Notes: a model not told the origin generated them from the letters alone. A stretch of DNA of 64,000 bases from Bacillus bingmayongensis (GCF_000299035.1 NZ_JH921519.1:184089-248088), one strand, 5' to 3'. Positions 46,856-57,073 are shown, counted from the first letter of the stretch. Numbers and translations: made by a program.

Positions 46856-47873
46856 GGCAAGTATTGCGATTATCATTTTATGGGCCCTTATCTTCGTATA
46901 CAGCATTTTAGGCTCCATTGATTTCGGAGCTGGATTTTGGGGTATGGTATATGCCAAACACCCAACACTTGCTGCAAAGCTTGCCAATCGTTACTTATCA
47001 CCAACTTGGGAGGTCACAAATACTTTCCTCGTTTTTGTTGTTGTTGCATTTCTTGGCTTCTTTCCGAAAGCGACTTTTACCCTTGCAACAGTCATGTTCG
47101 TACCGGTGACATTAATTTTAGTTCTCGTCGCTATTCGTAGTACATTTATGGTGTTTGCTTATTCTGTACCAAAATATGAACATACCTTGCGTTTCATTTC
47201 TGGTATTACTGGGCTCTTAATTCCTGCCTTATTAATTACAGTTTTACCCGTGACAGAAGGCGCTTATATTACGACTTCCGGAGGTAAAGAAGTCCTATTA
47301 TACGGAAAACTTTTATCAAGCCCTGTAATTTATTGCTATATGCTATTCGGATTAACTTCTGAGCTATTCCTGTCCTCTCTTTTTCTAGCTGACTTTGCAA
47401 GAGAACAAGGCTCAGAGGATACGTATCGCCTTTATAGACGCAATGCCATCGTACTCGGTCCAGCAACACTTGTTACAGCCATCATCGCCCTTGTTGTCAT
47501 GGAACCCGAAACACATTGGCTCATGCAAGGGTTAATTAAACAATTCCCATGGTTCACAGTATCTATTATTTTATTTGTAATTGGATATTCTTCTCTTTGG
47601 TGGACAAATAAAAAGCATAGTACGCTCGGATGGCCACGGATCGCCGTTTTAGCGGTTGTTGCGCAATATGCATTTGCAAGCTACGCTTACGGCGTCGCGC
47701 ATTTACCGTATATCATTTATCCAGACGTTACTGTATTCACAAGCTTTACAACGAAGGAAACATTCTATGCCTTACTCATTCTCTATGCAATCGGCATTGC
47801 GATCTTACTTCCAGGCTTTATCTTCTTCTGGAATTTATTCTTAAAGGATCGAACGTTCCTAAAGGAAAAATAA
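46848..47873 (+). CDS. cydB: Cytochrome bd-type quinol oxidase subunit II
   Basis: A 341-residue CydB-type subunit with eight membrane segments, starting HEASIAIIILWALIFVYSILGSIDFGAG. The SIDFGAGFW segment near residue 24 and the PTWEVTNTFL segment near 50 are typical. It pairs with the preceding subunit I; the reading frames overlap by eight bases and translation starts at GTG with AAGGAGGAG upstream, indicating coupling. It is the last gene of the operon and is followed by a hairpin. Confidence 0.9.
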   Translation: MHEASIAIIILWALIFVYSILGSIDFGAGFWGMVYAKHPTLAAKLANRYLSPTWEVTNTFLVFVVVAFLGFFPKATFTLATVMFVPVTLILVLVAIRSTFMVFAYSVPKYEHTLRFISGITGLLIPALLITVLPVTEGAYITTSGGKEVLLYGKLLSSPVIYCYMLFGLTSELFLSSLFLADFAREQGSEDTYRLYRRNAIVLGPATLVTAIIALVVMEPETHWLMQGLIKQFPWFTVSIILFVIGYSSLWWTNKKHSTLGWPRIAVLAVVAQYAFASYAYGVAHLPYIIYPDVTVFTSFTTKETFYALLILYAIGIAILLPGFIFFWNLFLKDRTFLKEK

Positions 47874-47877
47874 TAAT

Positions 47878-47918
47878 AGCCCCCTCTGCTACCGTCTTAG
47901 CAAAGGGGGCTTCTATAT
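47878..47918 (+). terminator. Terminator downstream of cydB
   Basis: GCCCCCT and AGGGGGC arms with a loop of about 18 nt, followed by TTCTATATTT. Confidence 0.7.
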
Positions 47919-47977
47919 TTAAGTTAAGTACATGTGATCAATCAAGTAAAAAGGTGTTCGGAATGTTACATCCCGTA

Positions 47978-49765
<1,788 letters not shown>

Positions 49766-49826
49766 TCAAGAAACCTTCCTTGCTTGAAATCTCCAACCAT
49801 CTTCCAAGCAACTTTGATTATCTTGA

Positions 49827-49940
49827 CTCTGAATCCAGCTTCAGTGGCTAGAATGGTCGGTGGCTTCGCTTCTTCCATTCTGATCGAGCCGCTTCCGCCT
49901 TACGTGTGACAAGGACGAGAACTAGTGGCCAGCGCATGCC
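49827..49940. repeat. Dispersed repeat family C, copy 2, in the thiC leader
   Basis: Shares GGCTAGAATGGTCGGTGGCT, TCGCTTCTTCC and CGAGCCGCTTCCGCC with copy 1 at 8.96-9.11 kb. It lies between the riboswitch terminator and the thiC ribosome site, so it is part of the thiC mRNA. Confidence 0.65.
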
Positions 49941-49984
49941 AAAATAAAAAGAGCCAGGTCCATAGTAAAACAAGGACCTGGCTC
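49941..49984 (-). terminator. Intrinsic terminator of the thiC riboswitch
   Basis: An 11-bp stem (GAGCCAGGTCC and complement) with a loop of about 12 nt, followed by TTTTTATTTT on the minus strand. It lies directly after the TPP aptamer, in the position of an expression platform. Confidence 0.88.
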
Positions 49985-50010
49985 ATAAAGACATAGTTAT
50001 GTAAAGCCGT

Positions 50011-50107
50011 TAACTTCCCTACGCTGGTACAAGCCAGATCAGGTCCAGAGGGTTAAGAAGTTCTCGCACTTCTCTCTCAGCCCAAGCTTCTCTTGGGCAC
50101 CCCTAGT
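50011..50107 (-). promoter_or_regulatory. TPP riboswitch (THI box)
   Basis: The minus strand shows the conserved blocks AGGGGTGCCC, GGGCTGAGAG, ACCCTCTGGACCTGATCTGG and ACCAGCGTAGGGAAG in order. This is the canonical thiamine pyrophosphate aptamer. Confidence 0.96.
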
Positions 50108-50255
50108 TTATCACTGATTTAATTTTCAATACTTTCTCATCATACACGATAATCAGAAAAATGCAAAGGTATTCTTAAAGATTCCTCCCTGCCTATCACT
50201 TGCTACTCCAATGATCACATAACTACTTATTTTTCAACTTTATAACAGAAAAGCT

Positions 50256-51107
50256 TTATTCACGCAGATTCTGTATAGCATGTTTTGTCTTTTCTAATTG
50301 CTTTACTGTGAACTCATATTGAGAAGACGAGTATACAAAGAAAACGACATCGACTACTAATAGTTGAGCAAATCGAGAGCTTGTAGCTGCACTACGAATT
50401 TTGGCTTCAGGTGCACGCGCTGTAAATAAAGATACATCTGCTAGCTCAGAAATCTTACTGTTTCCTAAACGAGAAAGGCTAATTGTCTTTAACTTAAGCT
50501 CTTTTGCTGTTTTCATTAGCTCTATTACGTCTCTCGTTTCTCCACTATACGAGATTCCCCAAAATAATGCATTTTCTGATTGAGTAGCCATCGCTACCGC
50601 TAACAAATGACGATCTGAAATTGCATAAGCCTTTTTACCTAAACGGATCCATTTCTGCGCTACATCCTCTGCAATAAGAAAAGATGCCCCCACTCCATAA
50701 ATATAAATAACGTCTGTATCTCTTAGGAAATTAACTGCTTCTTCAATAGATTTCGTTTCTAATTGACCCACTGTATCATGAAGCGTTTGTACTGTATTAG
50801 ATAACGTTTTATCAATAATGGACTGCACTTTTTCATTAGGTTCAATATCAAAATATCCTACATGTTGTATATGCTCTACTTCAGCATATAGACGTGCTTT
50901 CAAATCTGGAAAACCAGTTACTCCTAATGATCGACAAAAGCGAACAACAGCCGCACTACTTGCTTCTGCTTCCTTTGCTAATTGATGTATTGTCATCTGT
51001 GTTACTTCTTTTGTATAAGAAAGAATATATTCTGCTATCTTTCTCTCTGAGTCAGGTAACTCACCTAAGACTAATTCTATTTGTGTTCGGATACTATTTA
51101 CCGCCAA
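50256..51107 (-). CDS. murR: RpiR/MurR family transcriptional regulator
   Basis: A 283-residue RpiR-type regulator with an N-terminal HTH (about residues 1-77, MTIHQLAKEAEASSAAVVRFCRSLG) and a C-terminal SIS sugar-phosphate domain (about 120-255, IYIYGVGASFLIAEDVAQKW). In the mur recycling operons of Bacillus and Staphylococcus such a protein senses MurNAc-6-phosphate. It is the last of four same-strand genes murQ-murP-mupG-murR, although repeat DNA and a hairpin with a T-run separate it from mupG, so it may have its own promoter. Confidence 0.88.
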   Translation of the reverse strand: MAVNSIRTQIELVLGELPDSERKIAEYILSYTKEVTQMTIHQLAKEAEASSAAVVRFCRSLGVTGFPDLKARLYAEVEHIQHVGYFDIEPNEKVQSIIDKTLSNTVQTLHDTVGQLETKSIEEAVNFLRDTDVIYIYGVGASFLIAEDVAQKWIRLGKKAYAISDRHLLAVAMATQSENALFWGISYSGETRDVIELMKTAKELKLKTISLSRLGNSKISELADVSLFTARAPEAKIRSAATSSRFAQLLVVDVVFFVYSSSQYEFTVKQLEKTKHAIQNLRE

Positions 51108-51166
51108 TTATTTCAGCTTCTTTCCATTTATACTTTTTCTATTTAACTCCAGCGTTTTGCTTCCTG

Positions 51167-51280
51167 ATAAAGTGAAACTTTAATCAGTGGGGGGTTTTCT
51201 TCATCCCCCACCTATCTTCTTTGCTTTCGCTGAATTTTGAGGTGAGGGTCTTACTGCCCGCGAATAGCGGGATAAAAATA
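51167..51280. repeat. Dispersed repeat family A, copy 4 (long form)
   Basis: GATAAAGTGAAACTTTAATC, G-run and C-run arms, then CTTCTTTGCTTTCGCTGAAT and GCGAATAGCGGGAT as in copy 1. It lies between mupG and murR and its end runs into the mupG terminator. Confidence 0.8.
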
Positions 51281-51317
51281 CCTATGACTAGCCGCTTTCC
51301 CCTAGTACATAGGTATC
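51273..51317 (-). terminator. Hairpin terminator downstream of mupG
   Basis: ATACCTATGTACTAG and CTAGTCATAGGTAT pair around a 10-nt loop, followed by TTTTTA on the minus strand. Confidence 0.75.
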
Positions 51318-51327
51318 ATTCCCTTCG

Positions 51328-52356
51328 TTATTGAAACTTAATTTTAGTTCCTGCTTTCACATAATCTAAAAGGCTTAAATATTCATCGTGTATTTTCCCA
51401 ACACTATTTACTCGTGGATCCTCTGGCAACTGTTGTTTCATGATTTGAGTTTCACCAATATATCGTAAGTATTCAGCATTATCTACGGTAATCGTTCCAA
51501 TCAATCTTTTGCCAGGTTTTGTAGTAGTGTACAATTCTTCTTTCTTAGAAAATAGCTCTCTTCCTTGTTCAATTCTTATAACAGCTTCTGATTCATCAGG
51601 ACGATTGTTATAGATAATGTCTTTTGGAATGTGAGGAGACAATTCACTTGTAGGTAAAGTAATAATTCCTTCTTTTTCAAATCTATTTATCAAATCCAAT
51701 GTATCATCATCTATTTGAGGATCACCAATAAAAATCCCATCAATATCGTAACCCTGTGATAATTCCACATAACTTACATAAGGGGACTGATTTCGATGTT
51801 TTTCAACAGTTGGTAACCCTGCAAAAATTGGACCTCGTAACACTTTATCTCCTGGAATAAACGCCCAAACCTGAATGCCGTATTTTTGGAATATGCGGTT
51901 TTTATTGGAAAAGAACTCCATTGATATTCCTGTATACTCCCTTGGATAAAAGTTATGCATGGCTACTACATGCCTCAGATTTAATCCTTTGCCCTGTAAT
52001 TCGCAAATTTTTTGTTCATCGAGAGTACTAGCATTTAATACAATCCGAAAATGCTTTTGCAGTTCCACAATTTCCTCATCGCTAATTCCAAAGTCAATAC
52101 GAACTGTCTTTACTCCAAGGTCTTTCATTTCAAGGTAATAATTAACACCAATGACTTGAAGAGTATTAGGTGAAATATCAATAACAACATCTCTATTGTT
52201 TTCCTTTGAATCCTCCAAAAAATCTTGGATTATTTGATGAGTCATTTGTTCTTCAGGGATATGGAAGGAAGTGAAAATTGTCTTTACTCCTTTTTGATCC
52301 ATCTTTTGAATAAAGGACGTATCTAGTTGTGAAAAGTAAATTGAATATCCTAGCAT
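51328..52356 (-). CDS. mupG: 6-phospho-N-acetylmuramidase MupG (DUF871)
   Basis: A 342-residue DUF871 protein with an N-terminal TIM-barrel (about residues 1-230; LGYSIYFSQLD, VVIDISPNTL, HNFYPREYTGIS) and a C-terminal cyclophilin-like domain. In Staphylococcus aureus MupG is an intracellular 6-phospho-N-acetylmuramidase that splits MurNAc-6P-GlcNAc after PTS uptake. It is encoded with murQ, murP and murR, which is just the set found here. That operon context makes the call firm. It follows murP after about 175 bases that hold a palindromic repeat copy. Confidence 0.9.
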   Translation of the reverse strand: MLGYSIYFSQLDTSFIQKMDQKGVKTIFTSFHIPEEQMTHQIIQDFLEDSKENNRDVVIDISPNTLQVIGVNYYLEMKDLGVKTVRIDFGISDEEIVELQKHFRIVLNASTLDEQKICELQGKGLNLRHVVAMHNFYPREYTGISMEFFSNKNRIFQKYGIQVWAFIPGDKVLRGPIFAGLPTVEKHRNQSPYVSYVELSQGYDIDGIFIGDPQIDDDTLDLINRFEKEGIITLPTSELSPHIPKDIIYNNRPDESEAVIRIEQGRELFSKKEELYTTTKPGKRLIGTITVDNAEYLRYIGETQIMKQQLPEDPRVNSVGKIHDEYLSLLDYVKAGTKIKFQ

Positions 52357-52469
52357 GAGTATCTCTCCTAAAATGAGTTAACGTTTTGTTGTAAAAGTCT
52401 AACCATCATTTATGTTGTTGAGATTTTTGGATTTCCTATTTCGATTGCACGAATAGTTGCCATCGTTCT

Positions 52470-52530
52470 ATAAAGTGAAACTTCCATCAGTGGGGATGAA
52501 GAACTCCCCACTAATTAAAGTTTCACTTTA
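52470..52530. repeat. Dispersed repeat family A, copy 5 (compact palindrome)
   Basis: Starts TAAAGTGAAACTT and ends AAGTTTCACTTTA, a perfect inverted repeat, with inner GTGGGGA and TCCCCAC arms. The right end abuts the murP stop codon. It may act as a terminator or stabiliser for murP mRNA. Confidence 0.8.
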
Positions 52531-53955
52531 TTACTCTTGTTCCATCATTGCTTCTTTTGGTATACCGAAGAAATATGTGAGAATAAATCCAGCAGCATAT
52601 CCTGCTAGTAAGCCAATGATATAGTTAAGCCATAATCCATCAGCAATTAGCGGAATTAATGCCATACCTGATGGTCCAATAGCAATCGCACCGACATGGC
52701 CAAGCAACCCAATAACTGCTCCTCCAATACCACCGCCAATACATGCTGTGATAAATGGTTTTCCTAACGGTAATGTTACACCGTAAATTAATGGTTCGCC
52801 GATTCCAAGAATACCAACTGGAAGTGCACCTTTAATCATATTTGTTAGAGATTTATTTTTGCGGCAACGAATCCATATTGCGATTGCTGCTCCAACTTGT
52901 CCTGCTCCTGCCATTGCAAGAATTGGAAGTAATTGTGTTGCACCTGTTGAATTAATCATCTCAATATGAATTGGTGTTAATACTTGATGCAATCCTAACA
53001 TAACAAGTGGTAAGAATGCTGCACCAAGAACAAATCCTGAAAATGCACCGCCACGAGCTAATACCCAGTTAATCGAACCGATTAAGTTATCTGAAATAAA
53101 ACCTGCAAAAGGCATAATTAAGAAAATTGTTACAAGACCTACTACTAATAATGCAATGGTAGGTGTCACAATGATATCAACTGCATCAGGAATCACTTTA
53201 CGTAATTGCTTTTCCACTAATGCTAAAATCCATACAGCTAATAATACTCCAATTACTCCACCTTGCCCTGCTGATAAAGGTTCACCAGTAAAGATATTAT
53301 GAATTGGATTGTCTGGTGACATTCCTGTCAATAGCGTCGTTCCACCGATTACCCCACCAAGAGCTGGAGTTGCCTCAAATTCTTTCGCTGCATTAATACC
53401 TACATAAATTACTAGATATGCAAAAATTGCATTTTTAATAACATTTAGTATCGTTACATATTGATTCCAAGTATCTCCATCTAAGTTTCCAGCAGTAATA
53501 TTATTTGACAAAATTGATGCAATACCTGCAATTAACCCTGCTCCAACGAATGCTGGAATAAGAGGAATAAAGATGCTACCAACTTTTCTTAAGAAGTTTT
53601 TAAAAGGTGTGTTATTCTTTTTCTTTAATTCTGCTTTCATATCTGCGCCTTTTGCTTTTAATTCTTCTGCAGAAGGAGCCCCTGAAGTACTACCTTTTCC
53701 TTTTTCTTCTTCTAGCACAATACCAAATTGTTCTGCTACTTTTGTAACAACGCCTGGTCCGAGAATGATTTGATATGTTTCATCATCAACCGTGCCAAGA
53801 ACCCCGTTAATTTTCTTCAATGCTTCCTCATTAATTGCGCTACGATTGATAGGTGTCACACGAAGACGTGTCATACAATTTGTATATGAGGCAACGTTCC
53901 CGCTACCTCCAATAGCATCTAAAATTTCGGTCGCCATATTTTGGTATTTACTCAT
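52531..53955 (-). CDS. murP: PTS MurNAc-type EIIBC (MurP)
   Basis: A 474-residue PTS permease. The EIIB domain (residues 1-90) has the phospho-cysteine in SYTNCMTRLRV (Cys 27). The EIIC domain (about 120-470) has ten membrane segments and the GIGEPLIYGV signature near residue 387. No EIIA is fused or adjacent, so a cellular EIIA-Glc must serve it. Placement between murQ and mupG fits MurNAc or MurNAc-GlcNAc uptake with 6-phosphorylation. A hairpin lies between murQ and murP. The ATG has an AAAAGGAGGAAAG site. Confidence 0.93.
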   Translation of the reverse strand: MSKYQNMATEILDAIGGSGNVASYTNCMTRLRVTPINRSAINEEALKKINGVLGTVDDETYQIILGPGVVTKVAEQFGIVLEEEKGKGSTSGAPSAEELKAKGADMKAELKKKNNTPFKNFLRKVGSIFIPLIPAFVGAGLIAGIASILSNNITAGNLDGDTWNQYVTILNVIKNAIFAYLVIYVGINAAKEFEATPALGGVIGGTTLLTGMSPDNPIHNIFTGEPLSAGQGGVIGVLLAVWILALVEKQLRKVIPDAVDIIVTPTIALLVVGLVTIFLIMPFAGFISDNLIGSINWVLARGGAFSGFVLGAAFLPLVMLGLHQVLTPIHIEMINSTGATQLLPILAMAGAGQVGAAIAIWIRCRKNKSLTNMIKGALPVGILGIGEPLIYGVTLPLGKPFITACIGGGIGGAVIGLLGHVGAIAIGPSGMALIPLIADGLWLNYIIGLLAGYAAGFILTYFFGIPKEAMMEQE

Positions 53956-53985
53956 GATCTTTCCTCCTTTTATTATCTAAATCCA

Positions 53986-54035
53986 GCCCCTAACTCCTTA
54001 GCAATTCCATTAGTTAAGCTTCGGAGTTAGGCAAG
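53986..54035 (-). other. Intercistronic hairpin between murQ and murP
   Basis: CCTAACTCC and GGAGTTAGG pair around a loop of about 20 nt. No T-run follows on the minus strand, so it is more likely a processing or stability element. Confidence 0.55.
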
Positions 54036-54056
54036 GTTACTAACAACTTTTTCACT

Positions 54057-54953
54057 TTATTTAATTGCTTGACGAATAAAACCTTGAGTCTCTTCTAATC
54101 GTTGCACTGCTTCTTCTTTTGAAAAACCTGCTAAGATCATTACAATTGCAATTTTCGGCTTATTATCAGCCTTTGCTAAATATGATTCAGCTGTTTCGTA
54201 GTCACAAGATGTAGCTTCCATTACAATACGTTTTGCACGTTCTACAAGCTTTTCGTTTGTTAATTGTACGTCCACCATTAAATTGCCATATACTTTTCCT
54301 AGTCCGACCATAGATGCTGTTGAAAGCATATTACAAATTAATTTTTGAGAAGTACCAGATTTCAATCGAGTAGACCCAGTTAATACCTCTGGTCCATTAT
54401 TAACTTCAATCGCAATATTTGCCTCTTTTCCAATTGCGGAACCTTTATTACAACTTACTGCTACTGTTTGTGCTCCAATAGAATTCGCATATTCTAAACT
54501 GCCAATCACATATGGAGTACGTCCACTCGCCGCAATTCCAACTACAACGTCTGTATTTGTTAGATGAATGTCCTTTAAATCTTGAATTCCTAATTCTTTA
54601 CTGTCTTCTGCACCTTCTACCGCTTTGATAAAAGCTTTCTCGCCACCAGCAATTAATCCAACTACTTCTTCAGGTTCTGTCCCAAAAGTTGGTGGACATT
54701 CAACCGCATCTAGCAAACCAATGCGACCACTTGTTCCAGCACCAATATAGATTAAGCGCCCTCCTTTTCTTTTTGCTTCTACAATTGCTTCTACCGCTTT
54801 TGCAATTTGTGGAAGTTCTTGTTTCACACTGTCTGCTACTTTTGCATCCTCTTCGTTCATTACTTTAAGAAATTCTATTATTGACATCTCATCTAAGTTC
54901 ATCGTTTTTTCATTACGAGTTTCTGTCGTTAAATTTTCTAACATATATATCAT
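54057..54953 (-). CDS. murQ: N-acetylmuramic acid 6-phosphate etherase MurQ
   Basis: A 298-residue SIS-domain etherase. The signatures are GAGTSGRIGLLDAVE near residues 71-85, VVGIAASGRTPYVIG near 136-150 and TRLKSGTSQKLICNM near 195-209. It cleaves the lactyl ether of MurNAc-6-phosphate to give GlcNAc-6-phosphate and D-lactate. It is the first gene of the recycling operon, and a cre-like site and promoter region lie just upstream. The start uses AAGGATGATATAT as ribosome site. Confidence 0.96.
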   Translation of the reverse strand: MIYMLENLTTETRNEKTMNLDEMSIIEFLKVMNEEDAKVADSVKQELPQIAKAVEAIVEAKRKGGRLIYIGAGTSGRIGLLDAVECPPTFGTEPEEVVGLIAGGEKAFIKAVEGAEDSKELGIQDLKDIHLTNTDVVVGIAASGRTPYVIGSLEYANSIGAQTVAVSCNKGSAIGKEANIAIEVNNGPEVLTGSTRLKSGTSQKLICNMLSTASMVGLGKVYGNLMVDVQLTNEKLVERAKRIVMEATSCDYETAESYLAKADNKPKIAIVMILAGFSKEEAVQRLEETQGFIRQAIK

Positions 54954-54987
54954 CCTTTTTATTGAAATTATTTATAAAAGCATCTTT

Positions 54988-55001
54988 CGAAAGCGTTTTC
55001 T
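54988..55001. promoter_or_regulatory. cre-like CcpA site upstream of murQ
   Basis: CGAAAGCGTTTTCT (minus strand AGAAAACGCTTTCG) fits the catabolite-responsive consensus WTGNAANCGNWNNCW closely. It is about 35-50 bases before the murQ ATG. Confidence 0.65.
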
Positions 55002-55174
55002 TTATTACAGGTATAGAATAGCATTTGTAAAATATAATTTCAACATGTTTTTATTTATTTTAAAATTAAATTTCAAAAAGAATAAAAAATACCTAATTAA
55101 AAAGAGAACTAAATTAATGAGTCTACTGAAAAAGTTCCTATTTTGAGTAAGCAATGAAAATATTATCCATATAC

Positions 55175-55224
55175 AAAAAGAAGATAACCATCTATATACA
55201 GTAGGTGGCTATCTTCTTTTTCTC
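55175..55224. terminator. Bidirectional terminator-like hairpin
   Basis: AAAAGAAGATAACCATCTA and TAGGTGGCTATCTTCTTTT form a long stem with few mismatches. No gene ends within 300 bases on either strand, so it may be a remnant of a lost gene. The rest of the 54954-55446 interval shows no gene. Confidence 0.65.
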
Positions 55225-55446
55225 TTTAAATGAACTTTTTCAATGCCCTCAAATTAACTAAGTTTTCTTGTTTTCTATCCCACAATTGGTATTCCATCCA
55301 TTTACATAATAATATTTTTGAGTATTTTCATTTCATAAAACTCATTACGGTATCATCCACGTTATACGATATTTTTAAACTGTTATAACAGGATTAATTC
55401 TTCTTAACACCTGTCGTTACAAAGTTTATACTGTTCCTTAATTGTT

Positions 55447-55503
55447 TTAAGATGTTCTTTCATGATTCAAAATTACGACGTTCTGCCCCAATCCTGCCCC
55501 ATT
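55447..55503 (-). pseudogene. Possible integrase C-terminal tail, element boundary
   Basis: The minus strand reads NGAGLGQNVVILNHERTS and a stop, with TGGGGCAG twice in the DNA. This recalls the NGAxxGQ-type tails of Firmicute phage and ICE tyrosine recombinases. The frame enters from the T-run of the adjoining terminator, so the integrase body is missing. It could mark the left end of the mobile element. The evidence is one short peptide and is weak. Confidence 0.3.
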
Positions 55504-55541
55504 AAAAAAAAGACCACCCAATTATAACGGGTAGTCTTTAA
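55504..55541 (-). terminator. Terminator downstream of the Panacea gene
   Basis: AAAGACTACCCG and TGGGTGGTCTTT pair around an AT loop and are followed by eight T residues on the minus strand. Confidence 0.85.
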
Positions 55542-55550
55542 TCTCCTAAA

Positions 55551-56300
55551 TTAAGCAGTTACTTCATGATACTTCTGAATCAACTCATCAGTAATCACAG
55601 AATTTGCTCCGTGAATAAAAACTTTATGCCACGGACCTCCAGTCTCATGAGTTTTATCAACAAGCTCGAATGCACCAAAGTCTTTATATTTCTTCAATGT
55701 ATCCAAAACGCTCTTGGCTGCAATTGCCCCATGCTCTGAAGCTATCATCTTCATGCAAGATGGAGTTAAAATCATTTCATCTGTTTTAATACAAAATGAT
55801 GCATCCTCTTCAAAATCAATTGTAGAAGAACCATGCACTTTATATCTATGGAATATATCTTCTACTACAGGACCATAATTATATGCCACAATCGGCTCTT
55901 TAAATAATCTTTTTCCTGTTAATAAAAGAAAATCTGCATACGCATAATACAATAACTTCTGTAATTTCAAATGTGAAGAAGGTACCAATGACAAAATAAA
56001 TTTAGCTACATCATATACTGATAACTCTTGATCCGCAGAGATTTGAGCAACTAATTTCTCAACATCCTCTGTAACAAATACATCAGCAAAAAAGGAATCT
56101 TTCTTTACAACTGACTCCCAAGATACATCAGCAGTAGATAACTTATGAATACCTAATTGAACATTTCCACACTCTCGCTTCACCGAATCTAAGAACCCTT
56201 GAATTATTTCAGGGTCAAGCTGTTCTTCCGATGCATAATGCCAGCCAATCCGACGTCCTTCTGCATAATGACTCAATATAGCTATAAAATGAAATGCCAT
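55551..56300 (-). CDS. panA: Panacea-domain (DUF4065) antitoxin
   Basis: A 249-residue protein. Residues about 93-225 form a Panacea domain (DUF4065, GepA/SocA-like) with the diagnostic LKLQKLLYYAYADFLLLTGK and AYNYGPVVEDIFHRYK. The N-terminal 90 residues are an extra domain that I do not recognise. Panacea proteins neutralise many unrelated toxins, often through their specific N-terminal regions. The gene begins at the TAATG overlap with the toxSAS gene upstream, so translation is coupled. It has a perfect AAGGAGGTG ribosome site inside the toxin's last codons, much stronger than the toxin's own. A terminator follows directly. The antitoxin role follows from family and context. Confidence 0.85.
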   Translation of the reverse strand: MAFHFIAILSHYAEGRRIGWHYASEEQLDPEIIQGFLDSVKRECGNVQLGIHKLSTADVSWESVVKKDSFFADVFVTEDVEKLVAQISADQELSVYDVAKFILSLVPSSHLKLQKLLYYAYADFLLLTGKRLFKEPIVAYNYGPVVEDIFHRYKVHGSSTIDFEEDASFCIKTDEMILTPSCMKMIASEHGAIAAKSVLDTLKKYKDFGAFELVDKTHETGGPWHKVFIHGANSVITDELIQKYHEVTA

Positions 56301-57028
56301 TATGAAACACCTCCTTCAAATTCTTCTTTTGACTCTTTATATGTATTAGGCCAATTTATATATTCACGCTTGTTCTTATGTTCTTTATGGGATTGTTCAT
56401 TTTGAGATGCATCGACTTCATTCCATATCTGGAGCTCCCACGGAAAATACGAATTACTTTCTCCACGAAAATAAATATGAGTTGCTTTGTAATCACCTTT
56501 TGATGAATTCTCTTTTTTTATCTTATGCTCTTCTTGTATAGATTGGCACATTTGATCAAACTCTTTACAATTATGGTCGAAGTCTTTAAGAGTTATTCGA
56601 AAGCCTAATAAATCGTTTATACATTTATTAATTGCGACTTTCCCCTCTTCTTTTTTTAACAACCTATAGTATCGTAGTTTGTTAACAATAGATTCCTTTT
56701 GCTTAATTCTTAGACGAAAATCCAAGTCAACGTATTGATATTCTAATGTCATTCTTGCTACAAGCTCTACAAGTAATTCTGTATACTCTTGAATCAGTGA
56801 AAAAAAAGCTTCACTAATAACTTGTAATTCATCATTGAATATATGCCTAATTTGCTTTTTCTTCAGATTAATTAACGCTAACCCATATCGCTCCATACAT
56901 TGATGTGAAAACTCATTATGTATCCTATCAATCTCTTTTATGAGAGATATAATAGATTCATAGTACGGATAAGCAGTTGGTATTTCTTCAACACCCTGCA
57001 CTTCAGAATTCATTTGCAAATCCATCAT
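56300..57028 (-). CDS. toxSAS: RelA/SpoT-like synthetase toxin
   Basis: A 242-residue single-domain synthetase of the RelA/SpoT fold without a hydrolase domain. Expected motifs appear in order: R107-x-K109 and K111-x-S113-x(3)-K117, D139LLGFR144, Y180KATH184, E198-x-Q200, then NEQSH and EHK at 210-218. The N-terminal 95 residues are helical. Small alarmone synthetases next to an antitoxin (toxSAS) either make (pp)pApp-type alarmones or pyrophosphorylate the tRNA CCA end; the subfamily is not clear here. A TTGACA -35 box lies at 57074-57079 and the ribosome site is weak. It is co-transcribed with the downstream Panacea antitoxin. Confidence 0.85.
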   Translation of the reverse strand: MMDLQMNSEVQGVEEIPTAYPYYESIISLIKEIDRIHNEFSHQCMERYGLALINLKKKQIRHIFNDELQVISEAFFSLIQEYTELLVELVARMTLEYQYVDLDFRLRIKQKESIVNKLRYYRLLKKEEGKVAINKCINDLLGFRITLKDFDHNCKEFDQMCQSIQEEHKIKKENSSKGDYKATHIYFRGESNSYFPWELQIWNEVDASQNEQSHKEHKNKREYINWPNTYKESKEEFEGGVS

Positions 57029-57073
57029 TCTTTCATTTATGTTTTTTATCTATATGTATATAATATCACACGT

